Positions 14,485 to 21,428 of a stretch of 22,570 nucleotides of DNA are shown here, one piece after another. Where the stretch lies: NCBI GenBank assembly GCA_016297585.1, contig JAEDGJ010000020.1, positions 1-22,570 of the forward strand. Direction: 5' to 3'. Below the pieces are notes generated by a model. The model ran no database searches and was not told the origin of the DNA. It was given only the letters and a program-made list of their open reading frames with translations. This DNA comes from Clostridiaceae bacterium. GTDB lineage: Bacteria > Bacillota > Clostridia > Oscillospirales > QAMX01. Position 1 is the first letter of the stretch. Each line of letters opens with the position of its first letter. The translations under genes were made by a program, and so were the position numbers.

Positions 14485-14519
14485 GATACTCGTAGAAAAC
14501 AAAAAGGAGAAATGAAAAA

Positions 14520-15425
14520 ATGAAAAAGATGCTTTCCCTCGTCATGGCGGCGCTCCTGCTCTGCGTCTGCTTTGCGGGCTGTGCCGATCAGAACGCCGGA
14601 CAGACCTCGACGACCGCCGCGCAGACGACGGCGGCCAAGAAGAGCGGCGAGATCACCGTCATCTCCCGCGAATCCGGTTCCGGTACGCGCGGCGCGTTCA
14701 TCGAGCTCTTCGGCGTCGAGGAAAAGGACGCCGACGGCAATAAGGTCGACCGCACCGTCGCGACCGCCGACATCGGCGACTCGACCGGCGTCGTGATGAC
14801 CTCCGTCGCCTCCAACGAAAACGCCATCGGCTACATCTCGCTCGGCGCCGTCAACGACACCGTCCGCGCGCTGGCCATCGACGGCGCGGAGCCGACCGTC
14901 GAGAACGTCAAAAACGGTACTTACAAGATCGCGCGTCCGTTCAACATCGCGACCTGCGGCGAGCCTTCCGAGCTCGCGGCCGACTTCATCGGCTTCATCC
15001 TCTCTTCCGACGGCCAGGCGGTCGTGGAAGCGAAGTCCTACATCCCGCTGGAGACGACGGAAGGCTATTCCGGCAATAAGCCGGCCGGAAAGCTGGTCGT
15101 CGGCGGCTCCTCCTCCGTTACCCCGCTGATGGAAAAGCTGGTGGAAGCGTACCTTGCGATCAACACCAACGCGGAGATCGAGATCCAGCAGAGCGACTCC
15201 ACCGTCGGTATGCAGAGCGCCATCTCCGGCGCGTATGACATCGGCATGGCGTCCCGCGACCTCAAGGAGAGCGAGCTTGCCGAGGGTCTTGTCCCGACCG
15301 TCATCGCGACGGACGGCATCGCCGTGATCGTCAATCCGTCGAACGGCATCGCGGGGCTTTCCTCCGAGCAGGTCAAGTCCATCTACACCGGAGAGGCGAC
15401 GGACTGGGCGCAGGTTCAGGAGTAA
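14520..15425 (+). CDS. pstS: phosphate-binding lipoprotein, circularly permuted PstS
   Basis: A 301-residue lipoprotein (lipobox CFAGC, Cys21; Thr/Ala linker about 29-40) that should capture phosphate for PstCAB. The phosphate-site motifs are all present but in swapped order. The half with VISRESGSGTRGAF (residues 48-60), AIGYISLG and ALAIDGAEPT comes first. The half with VVGGSSSVTPLMEKL (193-207), YDIGMASRDLK (239-249), IATDGIAVIVNP and SIYTGEATDW comes second. In E. coli and Bacillus PstS the second of these halves is N-terminal. The join is near residues 180-190. GGAG lies 10 nt before the ATG at 14520; an ATG at 14512 opens only a three-codon frame whose stop overlaps this start. It is the first gene of the operon, 4 bp before pstC. 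Confidence 0.92.
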   Translation: MKKMLSLVMAALLLCVCFAGCADQNAGQTSTTAAQTTAAKKSGEITVISRESGSGTRGAFIELFGVEEKDADGNKVDRTVATADIGDSTGVVMTSVASNENAIGYISLGAVNDTVRALAIDGAEPTVENVKNGTYKIARPFNIATCGEPSELAADFIGFILSSDGQAVVEAKSYIPLETTEGYSGNKPAGKLVVGGSSSVTPLMEKLVEAYLAINTNAEIEIQQSDSTVGMQSAISGAYDIGMASRDLKESELAEGLVPTVIATDGIAVIVNPSNGIAGLSSEQVKSIYTGEATDWAQVQE

Positions 15426-15429
15426 GCGA

Positions 15430-16356
15430 ATGAACAAACGGCGTCAGACGCCGGACGGGACGAAAGGGCAGTCCCGGCGGCGCGATTCCGGAAGCCGCGG
15501 CAGACGCGCAAGAATCGTTGAAAACGCGATGAGGATCCTTTTCCTCATCGCGGCGCTGTTTGCGGCCGCGGCGGTGGCCCTGATCTGTGTATTCCTCTTT
15601 GCAAACGGCGTTCCCGCGATGCGCAAAATCGGCCTCTGGAGCTTCCTGTCCGGCCGGCTCTGGGCGCCGGAACGCGATATTTACGGGGTGCTGCCGATGA
15701 TCCTCGGCAGCGTCTATGTGACCGCCGGGGCGATCCTCATCGGCGTGCCGACGGGCATCCTCTCCGCGATCTTTCTGGCGCGCTTCTGCCCCGACAGGCT
15801 TCACCGGATCCTGCGGCCCGCCGTCGATCTGCTCGCGGGCATTCCCTCCGTCGTCTACGGCTTTTTCGGACTGACCGTCATCGTGCCCGGCATCCGCGCC
15901 ATTTTCGGAGGCAGCGGCACGTCCATGCTGGCGGCGTCGATCGTGCTGGGCATCATGATCCTGCCGACGATCGTCGGCGTGTCGGAGTCCGCGATCCGCG
16001 CCGTGCCGGACAGCTATTACGAAGGCTCTCTCGCGCTCGGCGCGAGCCATGAGCGCAGCGTGTTCCGCGCGGTGGTTCCCGCCGCAAAGTCCGGCATCCT
16101 GAGCGCCGTCATCCTCGGCATCGGCCGCGCGGTCGGCGAGACGATGGCCGTCGTCATGGTCGCCGGCAACCAGACGGTCATGCCCTCGGGCATCACGAAG
16201 GGGCTGCGCACCCTGACGGCCAATATCGTCATCGAGATGGGCTACGCCGCCGATCTGCACCGGGAAGCGCTGATCGCGACGGGCGTCGTGCTGTTTGTAT
16301 TCATTCTACTCATCAATTTCTGCTTCTCATTGATCACACGGAGGGATCGTACATGA
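15430..16356 (+). CDS. pstC: phosphate ABC transporter permease PstC
   Basis: A 308-residue inner-membrane subunit of the high-affinity phosphate importer. A basic, probably disordered N-terminal tail (about 1-34, rich in Arg) precedes the first membrane helix (35-58). Six core helices follow, with the PstC segment DLLAGIPSVVYGFFGL (133-148) and the EAA loop YYEGSLALGASHERSVFRAVVPAA (196-219). GRAVGETMAVVMVAGN is the conserved PstC/PstA signature. AGGAG, within the end of pstS, serves as ribosome-binding site. The stop overlaps the pstA ATG. It pairs with PstA to form the channel. Confidence 0.95.
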   Translation: MNKRRQTPDGTKGQSRRRDSGSRGRRARIVENAMRILFLIAALFAAAAVALICVFLFANGVPAMRKIGLWSFLSGRLWAPERDIYGVLPMILGSVYVTAGAILIGVPTGILSAIFLARFCPDRLHRILRPAVDLLAGIPSVVYGFFGLTVIVPGIRAIFGGSGTSMLAASIVLGIMILPTIVGVSESAIRAVPDSYYEGSLALGASHERSVFRAVVPAAKSGILSAVILGIGRAVGETMAVVMVAGNQTVMPSGITKGLRTLTANIVIEMGYAADLHREALIATGVVLFVFILLINFCFSLITRRDRT

Positions 16357-17189
16357 ACAGACGTGCAGAAAGCCTCCTTCTGCGTGCGGCGGTCTGGCTG
16401 GCCATCGGCCTTACGGCGGGAATCCTCGCCTGGATCGTCATTTATATCCTCTGTAAGGGCGTGCCGCATCTGACGCCCTCGCTGTTTGCGTGGAAGTATA
16501 CCTCGGACAACGGCTCCGTGACGCCCGCGATCGTCAACACGGTGACGATGACGCTGCTTTCTCTTTCGCTGGCGCTGCCCGTCGGCATCGGCGCGGCGGT
16601 CTATCTGTCGGAGTACGCGCGGCATGACAGCCGCACGGCGGCTGTTCTGCGCACGGCGGCGCAGACGCTTTCGGGCATCCCGTCGATCCTCTACGGCCTG
16701 TTCGGGTATCTCGTCTTCGTTATCACGCTCGGCTGGAGCTTTTCGCTGTTCGCCGGCGCCGTAACGCTGGCGCTGATGATCCTGCCCGTGATCCTGCGCA
16801 CGACGGAGGAGGCGCTTCTGAGCGTGCCGCAGTCGGTGCGCGACGCGAGCTTCGCGCTCGGCGCGGGCAAGCTGCGCACGGTTTTCCGCGTGGCGCTGCC
16901 GTCGGCGCTGCCCGGCATCCTGTCCGGCGTCATTCTCGCCACGGGACGCGTCGTCGGGGAGACCGCCGCGCTGATCTACACCGCCGGCACCGTCGCCCAG
17001 ATCCCGAAGAGCATCATGGGAAGCGGGCGCACGCTCGCCGTCCATATGTACGCGCTCTGGAAAGAGGGGCTCGCGCAGGATAAGGCCTATGCGACGGCCG
17101 TCGTGCTGCTGGGCGTGAGCCTCGGATTGAATCTGCTGTCGGATGCCGTCGCGAAAAAACTCGGAAAAGGGAGGGAACTGCGTGGATAA
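16353..17189 (+). CDS. pstA: phosphate ABC transporter permease PstA
   Basis: A 278-residue permease partner of PstC. It has an N-terminal helix (about 11-33), SDNGSVTPAIVNTVTMTLLS, the LSGIPSILYGLFGYLVF segment (107-123), the EAA loop DASFALGAGKLRTVFRVALPSALPGI (164-189) and the GRVVGETAALIYTAGT signature. These are the standard PstA features, and length is normal. The start overlaps pstC by ATGA and the end overlaps the pstB start by 8 bp, so the proteins are probably made in fixed ratio. Confidence 0.95.
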   Translation: MNRRAESLLLRAAVWLAIGLTAGILAWIVIYILCKGVPHLTPSLFAWKYTSDNGSVTPAIVNTVTMTLLSLSLALPVGIGAAVYLSEYARHDSRTAAVLRTAAQTLSGIPSILYGLFGYLVFVITLGWSFSLFAGAVTLALMILPVILRTTEEALLSVPQSVRDASFALGAGKLRTVFRVALPSALPGILSGVILATGRVVGETAALIYTAGTVAQIPKSIMGSGRTLAVHMYALWKEGLAQDKAYATAVVLLGVSLGLNLLSDAVAKKLGKGRELRG

Positions 17190-17934
17190 ATTTGTGATTG
17201 AGGACGCCAATCTGTGGTACGGCTCGTTTCAGGCGCTCAAGAGCATCAGCCTGAACATTCCGGAGCGGGAGATCGTCGCGTTCATCGGCCCCTCCGGCTG
17301 CGGAAAGTCGACGCTGTTAAAAAGTCTGAACCGGATGAACGATCTCGTGGAAAATGTGCGTATCGAGGGGAAATTCCTGCTCGACGGCATGAACATTTAC
17401 GATAAACGAGCCGACTCAAACCTCCTGCGCCGCCGCGTCGGCATGGTGTTCCAGAAGCCCAACCCCTTCCCGATGAGCGTATACGACAACATCGCCTACG
17501 GACCCCGCACCCACGGCGTGCGCGGGAAGGCGCGGCTCGACGACATCGTCGAGAAGTCGCTGCGCGACGCGGGACTCTGGGACGAGGTCAGCTCGCGCTT
17601 AAAGCAGTCGGCGCTGGGGCTTTCCGGCGGACAGCAGCAGCGGCTCTGCATCGCCCGGTCGCTCGCCGTGGAGCCGGAGGTGCTCCTGATGGACGAGCCG
17701 ACGAGCGCGCTCGACCCGATCTCCACCGGACGCATCGAGGAGCTTGCGCTTTCCCTGAAAAAGTGCTATACTATCGTTATCGTGACCCATAATATGCAGC
17801 AGGCGGCGCGAATTGCGGATAAAACGGCATTTTTCCTGCTGGGAAGCATGATCGAATACGGCGATACGGAGAAGATCTTCTCCAATCCCTCGGATCGCCG
17901 CACCGAAGACTACATTACGGGGAGGTTCGGTTAA
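17182..17934 (+). CDS. pstB: phosphate ABC transporter ATPase PstB
   Basis: A 250-residue ABC ATPase that powers phosphate import. Walker A is GPSGCGKST (36-44), the Q-loop is VFQKPNPFP (Gln91), the signature is LSGGQQQR (147-154), Walker B is VLLMDEPTSALD (167-178, catalytic Glu172), and the H-loop is VTHNM (His203). The SLNRMNDLVENVRIEG and KPNPFPMSVYDNIAYG segments are diagnostic of PstB. The frame opens at 17143, but the start is set at GTG 17182 by GGGAGG and by the usual N-terminus (DKFVIEDANLWYG). It overlaps pstA by 8 bp and is followed 5 bp later by phoU. Confidence 0.96.
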   Translation: MDKFVIEDANLWYGSFQALKSISLNIPEREIVAFIGPSGCGKSTLLKSLNRMNDLVENVRIEGKFLLDGMNIYDKRADSNLLRRRVGMVFQKPNPFPMSVYDNIAYGPRTHGVRGKARLDDIVEKSLRDAGLWDEVSSRLKQSALGLSGGQQQRLCIARSLAVEPEVLLMDEPTSALDPISTGRIEELALSLKKCYTIVIVTHNMQQAARIADKTAFFLLGSMIEYGDTEKIFSNPSDRRTEDYITGRFG

Positions 17935-17939
17935 GGCTT

Positions 17940-18587
17940 ATGCGGAGTCAATTCCATGAACAGCTCGACGCGCTCAACGCCGCTCTGATCGCGATGGGCG
18001 CGCTCTGCGAAGGCGCGATCGCCTGCGCCGTGAAGGCGCTGACGACCGGCGACCGGAAGCTGGCCGGCGACGCGGTCGAAAAAAGCCGCGACATCGACCG
18101 CCGGGAACGCGAGATCGAAACGTCCTGCATGAAGCTCATCATGCAGCAGCAGCCCGTTGCGCGCGATCTGCGGCAGATCACCGTCGCGCTGAAGATCATC
18201 ACCGATATGGAGCGCATCGGCAACCAGGCGGCCGACATCGCCGAGCTCTGCTCGACCTGCGACGTATCCGCCGCGTCCGGCGGCTCGATCGCGGAAATGG
18301 CGACGGCGGTCATCCGCATGGTGACAAGCGCCGTGGACGCCTTTGTCCGCCGCGACGAGACGCTGGCGCGCCGCGTCATCTTCTCCGACGACGCCGCGGA
18401 CGGTCTGTTCGTCCGGGTCAAGGGCGAGATGTGCGCCCTGATCTCCGAAGACCGTACCCGCGGGGAGGCGGCGCTCGACACGCTTCTCATCGCCAAGTAC
18501 CTCGAACGCATCGGCGACCACGCCGTGGGTATCGCGCAGTGGGTGATCTACGCCGTGACGGGCAGGCACGAGGGGGAAGAGGCGTGA
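17940..18587 (+). CDS. phoU: phosphate transport system regulator PhoU
   Basis: A 215-residue all-helical protein made of two PhoU repeats. Each carries the metal-binding type motif: repeat 1 has VARDLRQITVALKIITDMERIGNQAADIAE, and repeat 2 has LLIAKYLERIGDHAVGIAQWVIY. Repeat 1 has Asn where GDQ is usual. PhoU links the Pst transporter to the PhoR kinase and represses the Pho response when phosphate is plentiful. The location between pstB and the response-regulator gene fits this. The stop overlaps the GTG of the next gene by 3 bp. Confidence 0.94.
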   Translation: MRSQFHEQLDALNAALIAMGALCEGAIACAVKALTTGDRKLAGDAVEKSRDIDRREREIETSCMKLIMQQQPVARDLRQITVALKIITDMERIGNQAADIAELCSTCDVSAASGGSIAEMATAVIRMVTSAVDAFVRRDETLARRVIFSDDAADGLFVRVKGEMCALISEDRTRGEAALDTLLIAKYLERIGDHAVGIAQWVIYAVTGRHEGEEA

Positions 18588-19261
18588 TTTATGTGGTGGA
18601 GGACGACCGCGGCATCCGGGAGCTGGTCGTCTATACGCTGCAGAATACCGGATTTGAGGCGGAGGGATTTGCGGACGCCGCGGAATTTGACGCGGCCTGC
18701 CGCGAAAGGCTGCCGGAGCTCGTGCTGCTCGACATCATGCTGCCGGGTGAGGACGGGCTGTCCGTGCTCCGCCGACTGCGTGCCGCGCCGGAGACAATGA
18801 CGCTGCCCATCATCCTCGTGACCGCGAAGGGGACCGAATACGACAAGGTGATCGGGCTCGACGGCGGCGCGGACGACTATATCGCAAAGCCCTTCGGCAT
18901 GATGGAGCTGGTTTCCCGCGTCCGGGCGCTTCTGCGCCGCGCGGCGCCGCGGGAAAAGGCGGAGGAGATCTATACGAAGGGGAAAATCGTACTGAACGCG
19001 GGCGCGCATACCGTGACGGCGGACGGCGTGCCGGTCGAGCTGACGGTGAAGGAGTTCGAGGTGCTGCGGCTGCTGCTGCGGCGCGCGGGCAGCGTTCTGA
19101 CCCGCGACGAGCTCCTGTCCGCGGTCTGGGGCTATGACTTCGACGGCGAGACGCGCACCGTCGACGTCCATATCCGCACGCTGCGCGCCAAACTCGGCGG
19201 CGCGGGCGACATCATCGAAACCGTGCGCGGCGTCGGCTACAGGATCGGAGGCGGCGCATGA
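18584..19261 (+). CDS. phoP: PhoB/PhoP-type response regulator
   Basis: A 225-residue OmpR/PhoB-family regulator. The receiver domain (about 1-115) has the acidic pair in VVEDDRG (Asp7, Asp8), phosphoacceptor Asp50 in LLDIMLPG, Thr80 and Lys102 in AKPFG. The C-terminal winged helix (about 130-225) shows LTVKEFEVLRLLLRRAGSVLTRDELLSAVWG and TVDVHIRTLRAKLG...TVRGVGYRI. The start is GTG 18584, preceded by GAGGGGG and followed directly by the receiver first strand; the longer frame is a phoU shadow. It overlaps phoU and phoR (ATGA). Its operon position and the Pho-like repeats in two promoters here make phosphate control very likely. Confidence 0.93.
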   Translation: MIYVVEDDRGIRELVVYTLQNTGFEAEGFADAAEFDAACRERLPELVLLDIMLPGEDGLSVLRRLRAAPETMTLPIILVTAKGTEYDKVIGLDGGADDYIAKPFGMMELVSRVRALLRRAAPREKAEEIYTKGKIVLNAGAHTVTADGVPVELTVKEFEVLRLLLRRAGSVLTRDELLSAVWGYDFDGETRTVDVHIRTLRAKLGGAGDIIETVRGVGYRIGGGA

Positions 19262-20949
19262 AAAAGCGGATTTTCTGGAGCATTCTGCTGGGCTCCGTCT
19301 GCGTGCTCGCGATCGCGGTCGCGGCCGTGCTGTTCGCGGTTTACGACGGCTTTGCCGACGAGCGCCGCGCGCAGATCCGCAGCGAGGCCGGGATCCTCGC
19401 CGTCTATGCCGGAGAAGGCGAGCTCGATGCGCTGCGTCAGGCGGGACTCGCGAGCGAAAACCGCATCACGCTGGTTTCTCCCGACGGCGAGGTGCTGTAC
19501 GACAGCTTCGCGGACGAGGAGTCGCTTGAAAACCATGCCGCCCGTCCCGAGATCGAGGAGGCGCTCGCCTCCGGCACGGGCGAGGCGACCCGCGCGTCCG
19601 ACACGCTCGGGGAGATGACGTATAACTACGCGCGCCGGCTGGCGGACGGCAGTGTCCTGCGCGTTGCGGCGGCGATGCGCAGCGTGTCGCGCGTCTTTTT
19701 CGGCATGTTCTATGTCGTCGTACCCATTCTGCTCCTGGCCTGCGCGCTGGCGGCGCTGCTCGCGAAGCTGCTTTCCGCCCGCATCGCCGGACCGATCGCC
19801 CGCATCGATCCCGAGCACCCGCTGGACTGCCGCGCGTATGACGAGCTTTCGCCGCTGCTGCTGCGTATGGAGCGCAAGAACAACGACGCCGCCGTCGCGA
19901 CGGCGCTTTTACAGAAGGAACAGCGCGAATTCCGGGACATCGTGGACGAAATGCGCGAGGCGCTGGTCGTTTTCAGCGCCGACCGGCGCGTCATTATGGC
20001 GAACCGCGCCGCAAACGCCCTGTTTGAGCGGGAGGACGCGCACGGACTGACCGAGCTCGAGCTCTGCCGCGACGAGGCGTATCAGAACGTGCTGGAGCAC
20101 GCGTTCGGGGGCGAGTTTGACGAGTGCCGCGTCACCTGGGACGGCCGCATCTACCGGCTGTCGGCGAGTCCCGTCCGGGAAGGCGGGAAGGATGCCGGAG
20201 ACCGCGCCGCCGTGCTGCTGGCGATGGATGTCACCGACACCGAGCGCGCCGAGGAGCTGCGCCGCGAGTTTACCGCAAATGTTTCACACGAGCTTAAAAC
20301 GCCGCTGCAGTCCATCCTCGGCTGCGCGGAGATCCTTTCCGGCGGTATCGCGAAGCAGGAGGATTTCCCGCGGTTTTTGTCCCAGATCGACACGGAAGCC
20401 CGGCGGCTGCTGAAGCTGATCGAGGACATCCTCGAGCTGTCGAGCCTCGACGAGGGGATCCGGGAGAAAAAGGCGCCCGTCGAGCTGTACACGCTTGCGA
20501 AAACCGTGGTGCAGGCGCTCGGCGTCAAGGCCGATGCCGCGCAGGTAACGGTGGAGCTTACGGGCGAGCCCGTCACGGTGGAGGGCGTCTCCTCCACGCT
20601 CTATGAGATGGTCTATAACCTCGTCGACAACGCGATCTCCTATAACGTCGAGGACGGACGCGTGGACGTGACCGTCGGGTATCGGGACGGATGCCCCGCC
20701 GTGGTCGTCCGGGATACCGGCATCGGCATCGCGGCGGCGGATCAGTCCCGCATTTTCGAACGCTTTTACCGTGTGGACAAGAGCCACTCCAAGAGCACCG
20801 GCGGCACCGGACTCGGACTGTCCATCGTCAAGCACGGCGCGGCGATGCACGGCGCGCGGGTCACGCTCGAGAGCGCGCCCGGGAAGGGCAGCGAATTTGC
20901 GATCCTGTTCCGGAGCCGGGAACGGGACGCGGAAAAAGCCCGCGGCTGA
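19258..20949 (+). CDS. phoR: PhoR-type sensor histidine kinase
   Basis: A 563-residue membrane kinase. Membrane helix 1 (about 6-28), an extracytoplasmic domain (about 29-148), membrane helix 2 (about 149-172), and a weak HAMP-like link lead to a PAS domain (about 222-325). The HisKA box FTANVSHELKTPLQSI contains His344. The ATPase domain has NLVDNAISYN (N-box, Asn458), DTGIGI (G1), FERFYRVD (F-box) and GGTGLGLSIVKHG (G2). The layout is that of PhoR/WalK-type kinases. It overlaps the regulator gene by ATGA and is the last gene of the pst operon. It would phosphorylate the regulator under phosphate limitation, with PhoU and Pst restraining it. No strong terminator follows. Confidence 0.94.
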   Translation: MKKRIFWSILLGSVCVLAIAVAAVLFAVYDGFADERRAQIRSEAGILAVYAGEGELDALRQAGLASENRITLVSPDGEVLYDSFADEESLENHAARPEIEEALASGTGEATRASDTLGEMTYNYARRLADGSVLRVAAAMRSVSRVFFGMFYVVVPILLLACALAALLAKLLSARIAGPIARIDPEHPLDCRAYDELSPLLLRMERKNNDAAVATALLQKEQREFRDIVDEMREALVVFSADRRVIMANRAANALFEREDAHGLTELELCRDEAYQNVLEHAFGGEFDECRVTWDGRIYRLSASPVREGGKDAGDRAAVLLAMDVTDTERAEELRREFTANVSHELKTPLQSILGCAEILSGGIAKQEDFPRFLSQIDTEARRLLKLIEDILELSSLDEGIREKKAPVELYTLAKTVVQALGVKADAAQVTVELTGEPVTVEGVSSTLYEMVYNLVDNAISYNVEDGRVDVTVGYRDGCPAVVVRDTGIGIAAADQSRIFERFYRVDKSHSKSTGGTGLGLSIVKHGAAMHGARVTLESAPGKGSEFAILFRSRERDAEKARG

Positions 20950-21075
20950 CGGCCGGAAACCGGCGCACGGGTGCGGGGATATGTGCATCGGTACGGGATT
21001 GCGCGGCAAACCGGCGATCTTTTTGGACATTTCACGCAAAATGAACGGGAATGGGCAAAATATTTGTCATATTAC

Positions 21076-21104
21076 TTGACGAATGAAGAAAACGGATGTA
21101 TAAT
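21076..21104 (+). promoter_or_regulatory. sigma-A promoter of the riboswitch-symporter unit
   Basis: TTGACG (21076-21081) and a perfect TATAAT (21099-21104) with a 17-bp spacer, 11 of 12 consensus positions. The predicted start near 21111 lies about 25 nt before the first aptamer stem. The region 20950-21075 before it contains only a short GC hairpin (20952-20964) and no gene. Confidence 0.85.
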
Positions 21105-21135
21105 ATACACACAACTGGATATGTGCTATGTGAAA

Positions 21136-21302
21136 CGCGCAGGAAAAGGCCGTTCCCGGCCGCCGAAGGAGTAACACTCTCAGGTGACACGCAAGTGTCG
21201 GGACTGCGTGCGGATGGTACTCCGGAGAAGCCGCATCTGCTGCGGTGCCGAAGGTGCAACAGTAATTTTTGTTACTGAAATCTCTCAGGCAAAAGGACGG
21301 AG
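21136..21302 (+). ncRNA. tandem glycine riboswitch (two aptamers)
   Basis: Aptamer 1: P1 is 21136-21142 with 21204-21210; P2 is GGCC/GGCC; then core GCCGAAGGAGTAAC and ACTCTCAGG, and a GACAC-GCAA-GTGTC stem. Its P3 extension is almost absent. Aptamer 2: P1 is CTCCG (21220-21224) with CGGAG (21298-21302); then GGAGAAG, P2 CCGCA/TGCGG, core TGCCGAAGGTGCAA, P3 CAGTAA/TTACTG, and TCTCTCAGGCAAAAGGAC. These are the conserved glycine aptamer segments (GCCGAAGG...CTCTCAGG...GGAC). Glycine is the expected ligand, and the downstream gene is an AGCS amino-acid symporter, a known target class. Expression-platform hairpins follow at 21316-21394. Confidence 0.93.
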
Positions 21303-21311
21303 AATGGGTAC

Positions 21312-21350
21312 GCTGACCGGAGGAGGTTCCTCCGGGAAAGCTCGTTTTTT
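21312..21350 (+). terminator. first hairpin of the riboswitch expression platform
   Basis: The stem CCGGAGGA (21317-21324) pairs with TCCTCCGG (21328-21335). It is extended past an internal loop by GCT (21312-21314) with AGC (21339-21341), and six Ts follow at 21345-21350. It is terminator-like, although a few bases separate stem and U-run. Confidence 0.55.
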
Positions 21351-21359
21351 GTACTGAAT

Positions 21360-21394
21360 GGGAGAATTTGCCGAACCGGCGGATTCTCCCTTTT
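21360..21394 (+). terminator. second terminator hairpin of the riboswitch expression platform
   Basis: GGGAGAAT-TT-GCCG (21360-21373) pairs with CGGC-GG-ATTCTCCC (21377-21390) through 12 Watson-Crick and two T-G pairs around a 3-nt loop, then TTTT. It ends about 22 nt before the symporter ribosome-binding site. Its 3' arm can also pair with GGAGAAT at 21299-21305, which overlaps the P1 strand of aptamer 2, giving a possible switch. Confidence 0.7.
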
Positions 21395-21428
21395 GCATGC
21401 TCATCTCCGCACTTTTGGAGGGAAAACT

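Noticed and set aside
20952..20964. GCCGG-AAA-CCGGC hairpin after phoR as a terminator
   Set aside because: Only 5 bp and no T-run, so it cannot be supported as the operon terminator.
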